Part shown: in pieces, positions 54,801 to 64,000 of the stretch
Layout: every line of letters begins with the position of its first letter
Position numbering within the stretch: the first letter of the stretch is position 1
Assembly: GCA_928212115.1 (NCBI GenBank)
Contig: CAKMRJ010005523.1
Location: 147,869,924-147,933,923, forward strand
Origin: Lactuca virosa
Taxonomy: Eukaryota; Streptophyta; Magnoliopsida; Asterales; Asteraceae
Reading direction: 5' to 3'
Length of the DNA: 64,000 nt
Made by a program: the position numbers and the translations under genes
The notes under the pieces: generated by a model
The model's input: only the letters and a program-made list of their open reading frames with translations
What the model was told of the DNA's origin: nothing
Database searches by the model: none

Positions 54801-55872
54801 TTATTTCCTAGGTTCTCAACAACCGACAGAGTTTCATATACACCATCACAAGGTAATGCTTTAAAATAAAGAACATTATTAAAGAAAGCATTAATACGAC
54901 CACTATCATTATCAAATGAAAAGGTTTAAAACCTTGTTTGTACAAACCCATGAAAGGAAATAAGAATTTCTCGCCATTTCATGACGAGTAACAAACACTA
55001 TTTCAACAAATCTAATACTAATCCACTAGTACAATAAAGAATAAACTCCAATCTTGGTGACAGGTGAAGCTTTCCATTCCCCATGATCAAGTTTATCTTC
55101 CCATGCTCCACATTCTCACTTCTTCTTAGTCCCTGAAATCAGTACATATGCGAATACCACAACCTTGTATCAAGGATCAAGAATTAGAATGGGGTTGAAT
55201 TATTAGACCAAATATAGTGTATGTAACTGCATAGTTGGTTTAACTTTCCCATCCTTCACATCTTGCTGGTACTTTGGGCAGTTTCGCTTCCAGTGCGACT
55301 TTTCATGGCAATAGAAGCATTCAACCTCTTAGGGTTAGCAGAAGGAGTGACAAAACCTTTCTTGTTCCACTTGAAGAGGAGCAATCAAGGGACTTCCATG
55401 GTACCCTTTGAAGGGCTCTTCCTTTCTTATTTGCATTTCCCGATTGCCAAGACAGGGGCCTTTGGTGTTAGGAGTAGGAATGGTACCAACCGATTTACCC
55501 TTAAGACCAGTTTCTGCGGTCTTCAAGAGTCCTGAAGTTTGCGGGTGTTAACTTCCTCCTTGTTCATGTGTTATGTCATACGGAATTGATCATAACACGC
55601 TGGAAGGAGTGCAAAATGATATCTATTGCTAACTCCTCGGGGAAGTTCACATTCAGTTTCAGCAAACGGTCCATACCTTTGCATTCTCTGCATGTTTTTG
55701 GCCCGTGATGGGTTCACCATCCTTCAACGGGTTGTATCATGAGGAGAAGATGATTTCATATCGCTGTTGACGAGCACCTGATGGTTTAGCGGTCCATCAA
55801 ATCCTGGTGCATCTCAAAAGGATAGTAGTCCTCATAGGACTTTTTGAGCTCGGTTGTCATAGTGGCCAACAT
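54801..55872 (-). pseudogene. gag: copia-C protease region and gag, cut
   Basis: Decayed protease-gag part. A zinc knuckle CFYCHEKSHWKRNCPKY is readable at about 55262-55312 on the minus strand, and gag text (MTTELKKSYEDYYPFEMHQDLMD) at about 55780-55865. Between them no long frame survives. The element is cut at 55872 by the gypsy-C insertion. Confidence 0.72.
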
Positions 55873-57537
55873 TGTAACGACGTAAATTTTCAAAACAATT
55901 TTTTCATTTTTAAATCATAATTTTAATCATCAAAAACAATGTCAACAAACTGTATCCAACGTCATCATAACAAACGAATCCCAGAATCTCAAAACATAAT
56001 CTCTAAGAGTGTGTACGGATCATGCCGGCGCCTTCCCGCGATCCTCGCTAGTACCTGAAACACATTACACAACAACTATAAGCATAAATGCTTAGTGAGT
56101 TCCCCAAAATACCACATACAACACATACACCTTTCCAGGCCATAACCCTGTAGGATCTTCCGATCCATGTGTCTCAGGGGACTTCCGTCCCGAATCCCGG
56201 TAGACCTTCCGGTCCTACCCGTATCGACCTTCCGGTCCGTAACCTCCTGACCTTCCGGTCCATATCATCCTGACCTTCCGGTCCTTACCATACATAACAT
56301 ACATAACACATACATATCACAAAACCGCATATAGCACATACATCATAGCATACAAGACCTTCCGGTCACACATAGGTACCCTTCCAGGTACAGTATAGTG
56401 AGAAGACTCACCTCAATGAAGTCGGATAAACTCTCGTGCTCAACGTCCCGACCTAGCCTCCTCCTATTATTCAAATAACATTCCCGATCAATATTCTCTC
56501 ATAGCCTCATCTCTACAGATTGGGTAGAAGGCCATTCTACCCTTCCCTGAACTCTCTTGAATCAGTCTTGACCAGAACCCTAAGGTCAACAAAAGTCAAT
56601 GGTCAAACTTTGACCGACTCGTCGAGTGCACATGGGCGACTCGGCGAGTCCATGCGGGTTCTCTGAATCCTTCTAGCCTCTCTTGGCTCGTCGAGTCATC
56701 GTCCCACTCGACGGGTTACACCTGTCACGAATCGCGGGGCAACCCCGACTCGACTCGTCGAGTCCTATTATGGACTCGGCAAGTTGCATCCATGGTAACA
56801 CTGAAATGACCTTCTGAGGTCAGATCTACTTCTCTAACCTATAGATCTGGCCTTCCCAACCACTATAATCACGTAAAGGTCCGACCTTTACACTCATGCA
56901 ATGACCATAAAGCTTCTTTGGGTGAAATAACCTCTAAAATGGCAACCTAGGGTCATATCTCTAATGGAATAGCAAAAAGCAAGATAGATAGGACTCTCTG
57001 GACCTCTTAGGGTCCAGATCTAAGAAGAACTCCACCTTGGGACCTCACATACTTCGAATCCAAGCCAAAGAAGGCATAAGAAAACCCTAGATTCAAGTAG
57101 ATCACCAAATACACAAGATTAAGCATAGATTAGTACCTCTAGCAGCCTCTTTGATCAAATGGGTGATAGATCTGAGCTCCTCAATCTTCCTGTTTGTCCT
57201 CCTTCCTTCTTTCTTACAAAAATACACTTAGAATAATGAATTAGCCCTCCTCTTGCACTACAAGCTTTCTCTCTGCTCTCTAGGGTTTCTCAGGGGTGCA
57301 TTGGCCGCAAATGGAGGCCATAAAGGCCTTTAAATAGGGCACAAGCCCCGGGGATTTAGGGTTTCACTTAACAGCGCGGACTCGCCGAGTCCACGCATCG
57401 ACTCGTCGAGTCCTTCATTAAATCATACAAGAAATACGTGATCCTACTCGGCGAGTCTGAGCGCCAACTCGCCGAGTCCCTCCCTAAAATTCAAGATAAA
57501 TACTTAAAATAAGATACCTGGGAATCCGGATGTTACA
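55873..57537 (-). repeat. gypsy-C 3' LTR
   Basis: 1665 bp, plus strand TGTAACGACGTAAATT ... CCGGATGTTACA. It has a GACC-TTCC-GGTC hairpin array (about 56145-56370), ACTCGNCGAGT words at 56610-56790 and 57380-57480, and a CTATTTAAA box on the minus strand near 57329-57337. Confidence 0.93.
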
Positions 57538-57554
57538 ATTCTCCCCCACTAGGA

Positions 57555-58439
57555 TCAGACTTCGCCCTCAAAGTCCTGCTCGGCAAACAACTCTGGATGC
57601 TGCTCCGGCATCTCCAACTCCGGCTCCCAAGTCAGCTCGGACCCTTTCCGATGTTGCCACTGGACCTGCACCAGAGACACTTCCTTGTTCTTCAGAACCT
57701 TGATCTTCTGATCCCGGATCGCGATTGGTCTCTCAGCATAATTCAGGCTCGCATCCACCTGAATATCCTCCAGCGGTACCACCGCCGACTCGTCGGCTAT
57801 ACACTTCCTCAACTGAGACACGTGAAAGGTATCATGAATCTGGCTCAGCTCCTTAGGTAGCTCCAACCGATAAGCTACCCTGCCCACCCTTGCAGTCACC
57901 CTGAACGGACCGATGTACCGGGGCCCCAGCTTGCCCCTCTTCCTGAATCGGATCACTCCTTTCCAAGGAGATACTTTCAGGAGTACGAAGTCTCCCACCT
58001 GGAACTCAAGCTCGGATCGTCGCCTATCCGCATAACTCTTCTGACGACTCTGAGCCGTCAATAACCTCTGTCTAACCTGGTGTATCTGCTCTGTCGTCTG
58101 AAGCACTATCTCAGTGCTACCCATCACACGCTGCCCTACCTCTCCCCAGCAAATGGGAGTCCGACACCTCCTCCCATACAACAACTCGAAGGGAGGCATA
58201 CCAATACTCGAATGGTGGCTGTTGTTGTAGGAAAACTCAGCCAACGGCAGATACGTGTCCCAACTTCCTCCGAAGTCCAACACACATGCTCGGAGCATGT
58301 CCTCGAGCGTCTGAATCGTCCGCTCACTCTGTCCGTCCGTCTGGGGGTGGTAAGCGGTACTGAAATGCAGCCTCGTACCCAACTCCTCGTGGAACTTCTT
58401 CCAGAACCTGGAAGTGAAACGTACATCTCGATCTGACAC
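57555..58439 (-). pseudogene. pol (INT): gypsy-C integrase core end and chromodomain
   Basis: Open 294-codon frame, the C-terminal half of integrase: SDRDVRFTSRFWKKFHEELGTRLHFSTAYHPQTDGQSERTIQTLEDMLRACVLDF (second Asp and Glu of the DDE triad), NNSHHSSIGMPPFELLYGRRCRTPICW, VGDFVLLKVSPWKGVIRFRKRGKLGPRYIGPF (GPY/F module) and a chromodomain (LNYAERPIAIRDQKIKVLKNKEVSLVQVQWQHRKGSELTWEPELEM). The ATG at its start is not a real start: a one-base deletion near 58455 (the related copy near 28345 has the extra base) separates it from the frame above. Stop is a few bases before the polypurine tract. Confidence 0.93.
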
Positions 58440-59097
58440 AATCGAGATCGGTACCCATGCCGCGATACCACCTCCCTCACATACAACTCTGCCAGCCTCT
58501 CAGCAGAAGAGCTCTCACTGATAGCAAGAAAATGCGCGCTCTTCGTCAGCCGGTCGACGATCACCCAAATTGCATCGACACCCCTCGCGGTCCTCGGCAA
58601 TTTGGTGATGAAATCCATGGAAATCTGTTCCCACTTCCACTGGGGAACCTCAAGCGGCTGCAACTTGCCATGCGGACGCTGGTGCTCGGCCTTAACCCTG
58701 CGACAGGTCAAGCACCTCTCAACAAACCATGCTACATCCCTCTTCATACAGGGCCACCAATAGTCCTTCTTCAGGTCCAAATACATCTTAGTGGCCCCGG
58801 GATGGATCGAGAACCTCGATCGGTGCGCCTCCTCCATCAAAGTGGTGCGCGTCCCGCCTGCATACGGCACCCAAATCCGACCCTGAAAGGTCATAAGCCC
58901 ACGACTATCGGTAACAAACTCAGGTACCTGCCCAATCACCCGCTCTCTCTTGCGGTTCTCCGGTCTCACGGCCTCTGCCTGGGCCTCCCGAATGGTGTCC
59001 AACACCGGAGTCATCACTGTCAATCGCATACAAGTGTCTCGAATCGGGGCACTCTCCGCCCTACGACTCAGCGCATCAGCTACAACATTAGCTTTGC
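58440..59097 (-). pseudogene. pol (INT): gypsy-C integrase N-terminal half
   Basis: Same polyprotein, in a different frame (58136-59029 and upstream). It shows VVADALSRRAESAPIRDTCMRL (RNase H end), HPGATKMYLDLKKDYWWPCMKRDVAWFVERCLTCRRVKAEHQRPHGK (HHCC finger), MDFITKLPRTARGVDAIWVIVDRLTKSAHFLA (first catalytic Asp). The frame is lost at 59097, where a run of C is one base shorter than in the 28985 copy. Confidence 0.92.
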
Positions 59098-59483
59098 CGG
59101 GTGGTACAGGATCTCACAATCGTAATCCTTTACCACGTCCAACCATCTCCTCTGGCGCATATTCAGATTGGGCTGATCCATCAAATACTTCAAGCTCTTA
59201 TGGTCCGTGTATATGGTACACCGAACCCCATACAAATAGTGACGCCAGATCTTGAGGGCGAACACCACTGCCCCCAACTCCAGATCGTGGGTGGGATACC
59301 TCGTCTCATGAGGCTTCAGCTGCCTCGATGCATACGCTATCACATGCCCCCTCTGCATAAGTACTGCACCCAACCCCGATATCGATGCGTCACAATACAC
59401 CACAAAATCCTCCATCCCTTCCGGGAGGGCTAACACAGGGGCTTCGCATAACTTCTGACGAAGTGTCTCAAACGAGGTTGCTG
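59098..59483 (-). pseudogene. pol (RH): gypsy-C RNase H
   Basis: RNase H segment in the frame of 59080-59631: FETLRQKLCEAPVLALPEGM, VVYCDASISGLGAVLMQRG, YASRQLKPHE, YTDHKSLKYLMDQPNLNMRQRRWLDVVKDYDCEILYH. The frame begins after a one-base loss near 59480 (EQQ/FETL; the plus-strand copy near 2220 has one base more). Confidence 0.92.
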
Positions 59484-60889
59484 CTCCGGACCCCATGAAA
59501 AAGCAACACCCTTCCGGGTCAACCTGGTGAGAGGCACGGCGATCTTGGAGAAATCTCTGATAAATCTCCGATAGTAGCCGGCCAATCCTAGAAAACTCCT
59601 GATCTCGGTGGGTGATCTCGGCACCTCCCACCTCATAACCACCTCAATCTTGGCCGAGTCGACCAAAATCCCATTCTGGTTGACGAGATGCCCCAAGAAC
59701 TGGACCTCCCGTAACCAGAACTCACACTTGGAGAATTTGGCATAAAGCCTCTCCGTCCTCAATACCCCGAGGATCTCTCTCAGATGCTCCTCGTGCTGCT
59801 CTCTAGATCTCGAATACACCAGTATATCGTCGATGAACACGATCACCGAACGATCCAACATCGGTCTGCACACCCTGTTCATGAGATCCATGGACGCTGC
59901 CGGTACATTGGTGAGCCCGAAAGGCATCACCACGAACTCGTAATGCCCATAACGAGTCTTGAACGCCGTCTTCTGGATATCCTCATCACGCACTCTCATC
60001 TGATGATATCCAGACCTCAGATCAATCTTGGAGAACCAAGATGCTCCCTGCAACTGATCGAACAAGTCGTCAATCCTCGGTAATGGGTAACGGTTCTTGA
60101 CCGTCAACTTGTTCAACTCCCGGTAATCAATACACATCCGGTGTGAACCATCCTTTTTCTTGACAAAAAGGATCGGTGCTCCCCAAGGGGAACTACTCGG
60201 TCTAATAAACCCCTTCCCCAGCAGCTCCTGAAGCTGCGAGGATAACTCCTGCATCTCTGGCGGCGCAAGGCGATAAGGCGCCTTGGCGATAGGCGCTGCC
60301 CCCGGAACCAAATCGATGCGGAACTCTACCTGCCTCTCGGGAGGCACACCCGGCAACTCCTCGGGAAAAACATCCGGGAACTCACGCACTATCGGAACGT
60401 CATCCATCGAACTTGGCCTTCCAGCGGCCTCTCGTGTGTCCATCACATAGGCTACAAACCCGCTGCAGCCCTGCTGTAAACTCTGTCTCGCTCTGGCGGC
60501 TGAACAAAACGCTGACCCACATCGGGTACCCTCGCCGTACACCGTAAGTACTCCCCCACTAGGGTCTCGTATCGTCACCAACTGTCGCTCGCAGTCTATA
60601 ACAGCCCCAAATCGGCTCAACCAATCCATGCCCACTATAACACATACGTCCCCCATTGCAATCGGGACTAGATCTATCGGGAACTCAACACCGAAGATCT
60701 CGAGTACACATCCTCGAATCACATCCGTAGCATACACCGCTCGCTCGTCAGCTATGGAAACTCGTAGAGGTCGACTCAACGCCTCTCGTCGGCTACTGAT
60801 GTGCCGACTAAACGCTATCGACACAAATGATCGACTCGCACCCGAGTCAAATAACACTAAGGCAGGTACAGAACTCACAAGAAAAGTAC
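59484..60889 (-). CDS. pol (PR-RT): gypsy-C protease-reverse transcriptase
   Basis: Open frame from the intron acceptor (60890/60889) through protease and RT. Protease: LVLFDSGASRSFVS with intact catalytic Asp, then VDLVPIAMGDVCVIVGMDWLSRFGAVIDC. RT: VPIVREFPDVFPEELPGVPP, PYRLAPPEMQEL, SSPWGAPILFVKKKDGSHRMCIDYRELNKLTVKNRYPLPRIDDLFDQLQGASWFSKIDLRSGYHQMRV (conserved stretches, read piecewise), VMPFGLTNVPAASMDL and the catalytic VFIDDILVYS, then FLGLAGYYRRFI. All key RT residues are present. The start is supplied by splicing to gag, not by its own ATG. It runs out of frame near 59483. Confidence 0.9.
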
Positions 60890-60951
60890 CTACGCATATC
60901 ATAATATAAGCACAATATCTCAACTCAGCATAATAAATAAAGAATACATAC
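60890..60951 (-). other. gypsy-C gag-pol intron
   Basis: On the minus strand a 62-bp interval GTATGTATTC ... GATATGCGTAG. Its removal joins GCT-G to GT-ACT and gives PDVVA-G-TFLVSSVPALVLFDSG in frame. Left in, Gag gains MYSLFIMLS and stops at 60920. GTATGT is a perfect donor core and GTAG a good acceptor. It corresponds to 746-820. Confidence 0.65.
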
Positions 60952-62098
60952 CAGCCACAACATCGGGCGCTGCGCGGACCTCCTCCGCTGTCAACTGGAA
61001 AGCTCTCCCACGAGCCTTCGGTGCCTCAGCCTTCGCTGGCCGAACCTCGGTAGCCCTAGCAGCAGGTGCAGATCCCTGTGCTGATCCCTGATGTAGCTGC
61101 GGGCACTCGGCCTTCCGATGGCCAGTCTGGTTGCAATGAAAGCAAACCATAAATCCCTTGGGGCAATCCTTGGCGATATGCCCCTCCTTGCCACATTTGT
61201 AGCAAGCACCCGATCGACAGACCCCATCATGTCCCTTGCCGCACTTCCCACAAGTGCGGCCCTTCTGGCCTCCAGATCTCGTATCAGCGGACTTGGCCCG
61301 CTTGGCTGCCGGCTGAGACTGTGCCGGCCGCCGATCCATCCTCTGAGACTCGGCCTCCTCCCTGGCCTGAGTCTCCAACTCAATCTCCCTCTTCCGGGCA
61401 TTTGCCTGGAGCTCAGCAAATGTCCGGTAAGTCGAGTTCGACACGAACTCCCGAATATCCCTCCTCAAAACGCCCAAATACCGGCTCATGCGTGCCTGCT
61501 CAGGGCAGAACATCGCCCTCTCATGAAACTTCCTGGTAACCACAGTAACAGAATCAGTACCCTGCTTGAGGGTCAAGAACTCCTGACCCAACCGTTCCCT
61601 CTCCACTGGGGGAACATACTCGTCTCTGAACATGGTGGTGAACCTCTCCCAGGTCACTGCTGAAATCTCTGCAAGAGTGAAGCTCACCGTCACGAACTTC
61701 CACCAGTCCTTCGCCCCCAAGCGAAGCTGGTTCAGCGCGAACCGTACCCTCAGATGCTCCGGACATGAACACGTGTAGAAGCATCCCTCAATATCAAAAA
61801 TCCATCTCATCGCAGCGATCGGATCCTGCGTCCCGTCAAACTCTGGTGGCTTCGTGTTACTGAACTCTCGAAGCAACAGCGAGTCACCTCCCTGAGGCCT
61901 GGCAGTAGCTGCAGCAGCCACAGCCTCAGTCACCGCTGCGTACCGCTCATCAAAAGTCTCAATCACTGTGGTCTTGATAGACCCAAACATCTCCGGAATC
62001 TCGGCTCGAATCGCCGCTGCCACCTCATCGTGGATCATCTGACGAAGCTCCTCGTCACTCACGCCGCTCGGCTCAGGTCTGTGGCGTGTCCCAACCAT
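60952..62098 (-). CDS. gag: gypsy-C gag
   Basis: Intact Gag of 392 codons if read to the unspliced stop at 60920. Start ATG 62096-62098 (MVGTRHRPEPSG) is chosen by analogy with the other gags; an in-frame ATG lies upstream. Gag domain at about residues 90-235: REFSNTKPPEFDGTQDPIAAMRW, LNQLRLGAKDWWKFV, EYVPPVERERLGQEFLTLKQGTDSVTVVTRKFHERAM. Nucleocapsid: CGKCGKGHDGVC, CYKCGKEGHIAKDC and CFHCNQTGHRKAEC, all complete. It forms the particle and binds the RNA. A likely source of Gag for related non-autonomous elements. Confidence 0.94.
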
Positions 62099-62668
62099 GA
62101 TGTCTCTGAAATACAACATAATAATATCAGAGACTCGCTCGAGCATACTCGCACTCGATAACTCATCCCTACTTGTTCCTTAGTACCCAAAGGATTGTTA
62201 CTTAGAGTGCGCACCGTCCACACCGCATCAGTATTCACCCTAAGTCCTCCTCCTCGGATCCCAGATCACAAGCACCCTACATCTCGCTGGCATAGGCTAC
62301 CCTTCGGTAGACCTCTCATAAGCCTCTCACTGCTATCTACTCACTCTCAAGCATCACATAGCAGCAGAAATATCCCTAGGCTAAGGCATCACAAATCAGG
62401 CCACTCTAGTCCTAATATGAATACCTAGCCTACTCTAGCATGCATATCATAACATATCTCATAGCACATAATATAAGGGTATTTTGGGAAATCACCGGTT
62501 CGGGCGCTGGCTGATCGTACACACTGCTCCTCCTTCTTTTCTCAAAACCTTTTACTCTGTTAGAAAAATTGTTCCTTTTTATGAAAAACTTTCCGAAATC
62601 CTCAGTTTGAGTTCAGATACGCCCGAAGGTGCATCCGAATCCCTCAAACCAAGGCTCTGATACCAACT
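62099..62668 (-). other. gypsy-C leader and primer site
   Basis: Leader between 5' LTR and gag; the tRNA-Met primer site TGGTATCAGAGCC is on the minus strand at 62653-62665. No coding content. Confidence 0.85.
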
Positions 62669-64000
62669 TGTAACGACGTAAATTTTCAAAACAATTTTTT
62701 CATTTTTAAATCATATTTTCAATCATCAAAAACAATGTCAACAAATTGTATCCAACGTCATCATAACAAACGAATCCCAGAATCTCAAAACATAATCTCT
62801 ATGAGTGTGTACGGATCATGCCGGCGCCCTCCCGCGATCCTCGCTAGTACCTGAAACACATAACACAACAATTGTAAGCATAAATGCTTAGTGAGTTCCC
62901 AAAATACCACATACAACACATACGCCTTTCCAGGCCATAACCTCTGTAGGATCTTCCGATCCATGTGTCTCAGGGACTTCCGTCCCGAATCCCGGTAGAC
63001 CTTCCGGTCCTACCCGTATCGACCTTCCGGTCCGTAACCTCCTGACCTTCCGGTCCATATCATCCTGACCTTCCGGTCCTTACCATACATAACATACATA
63101 ACACATACATATCACATAACCACATAAAGCACATACATCATAGCATACAAGACCTTCCGGTCACACATAGGTACCCTTCCAGGTACAGTATAGTGAGAAG
63201 ACTCACCTCAATGAAGTCGGATAAACTCTCATGCTCAACGTCCCGACCTAGCCTCCTCCTATTATTCAAATAACATTCCCGATCAATATTCTCTCATAGC
63301 CTCATCTCTATAGATTGGGTAGAAGGCCATTCTACCCTTCCCTGAACTCTCTTGAATCAGTCTTGACCAGAACCCTAAGGTCAACAAAAGTCAATGGTCA
63401 AACTTTGACCGACTCGTCGAGTGCACATGGGCGACTCGACGAGTCCATGCGGGTTCTCTGAATCCTTCTAGCCTCTCTTGGCTCGTCAAGTCATCGTCCC
63501 ACTCGACAGGTTACACCTGTCACGAATCGCGGGGCAACCCCGACTCGACTCGTCGAGTCCTATTATGGACTCGGCGAGTTGCATCCATGGCAACACTGAA
63601 ATGACCTTCTGAGGTCAGATCTAATTCTCTAACCTATAGATCTGGCCTTCCCAACCACTATAATCACGTAAAGGTCCGACCTTTACACTCATGCAATGAC
63701 CATAAAGCTCTTTGGGTGAAATAACCTCTAAATGGCACCTAGGGTCATATCTCTAATGGAATAGCAAAAAGCAAGATAGATAGGACTCTCTAGGACTCTT
63801 AGGCTCCAGATCTAAGAAGAACTCCACCTTGGGACCTCACATACTTCGAATCCAAGCCAAAGAAGGCATAAGAAAACCCTAGATTCAAGTAGATCACCAA
63901 ATACACAAGATTAAGCATAGATTAGTACATCTAGCAGCCTCTTCTGATCAAATGGGTGATGGATCTGAGCTCCTCAATCTTCCTTGTTTGTCCTCCTTCC
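62669..64000 (-). repeat. gypsy-C 5' LTR, cut by window end
   Basis: Starts TGTAACGACGTAAATT and follows 55873-57200 closely. About 330 bp of the LTR lie beyond the window, including the right end and the target duplication. Confidence 0.92.

Larger units (their letters stand above)
49606..55872 (-). mobile_element. copia-C, minus strand, 5' end beyond window
   Basis: Ty1/copia element with 3' LTR (49606-50376), polypurine tract, about 1.5 kb of non-coding 3' interior carrying a solo LTR, then RNase H, RT, integrase, zinc knuckle and gag reading right to left. At 55873 it is interrupted by gypsy-C, so its remaining gag and 5' LTR should lie past the window. Its LTR and 3' interior are related to the LARD's, so it is a candidate helper for that family. 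Confidence 0.85.
55873..64000 (-). mobile_element. gypsy-C, nearly complete, minus strand
   Basis: Chromodomain-bearing Ty3/gypsy element: 3' LTR 55873-57537, polypurine tract 57538-57550, pol 57555-60889, intron 60890-60951, gag 60952-62098, leader, tRNA-Met primer site 62653-62665, 5' LTR from 62669 to beyond the window. LTRs differ at roughly 35-40 positions over 1.33 kb by eye, so it is fairly young. It inserted into copia-C gag. Three one-base frameshifts in pol are the only breaks I see. Confidence 0.93.

Noticed and set aside
59430..62428. Plus-strand frames opposite gypsy-C gag and pol
   Set aside because: Shadows of the minus-strand reading; they match no family.

Overview
The window is plant nuclear DNA made almost entirely of LTR retrotransposons stacked inside one another. 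I found no intact host gene, rRNA, tRNA, CRISPR array or bacterial-type gene. The chromodomain Ty3/gypsy proteins, tRNA-Met primer sites, TG...CA LTRs and the abundance of ACTCGNCGAGT words in the LTRs fit a large Asteraceae genome. From memory of such repeats I would guess Lactuca (lettuce); the genus is an inference.

Layout. 1-4150: decayed plus-strand gypsy gag-pol, followed by a gypsy LTR (4163-5948). 5949-21539: minus-strand gypsy element with gag but no pol (TR-GAG-A), split by a young 7.4 kb copia-type element without coding capacity (LARD, 8806-16251). 21540-25279: gypsy LTR and copia fragments. 25280-35921: minus-strand copia element (copia-B) with a matching 5-bp target duplication, carrying a truncated gypsy insert in one LTR (25779-29088) and a solo LTR in its integrase region (32164-33899). 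35927-38025: AT-rich DNA with a broken PIF/Harbinger-like transposase fragment and a copia LTR. 38026-44674: second gag-only gypsy element (TR-GAG-B). 44675-45999: gypsy integrase fragment fused to an unidentified coding scrap. 46000-49605: unassigned DNA and a gypsy LTR. 49606-55872: minus-strand copia element (copia-C) carrying a solo LTR. 55873-64000: nearly intact minus-strand gypsy element (gypsy-C) that runs off the window.

Working logic. Autonomous elements supply Gag, protease, RT/RNase H and integrase. The two gag-only elements and the LARD keep LTRs and primer sites and would need trans-supplied enzymes. The gypsy gag and pol frames are separated by a short GT...AG intron whose unspliced form stops Gag.

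The most interesting signal is in the LARD. Its non-coding interior holds three families of hairpins. In two families the apical sequence is conserved while the stems differ but still pair; in the third the loop is nearly constant and one stem pair flips. This is a strong hint of a selected structured RNA. A second theme is that unrelated LTR families carry family-specific palindrome clusters in equivalent places: just upstream of the TATA box, in the transcribed part, and as small hairpin arrays near the LTR end.
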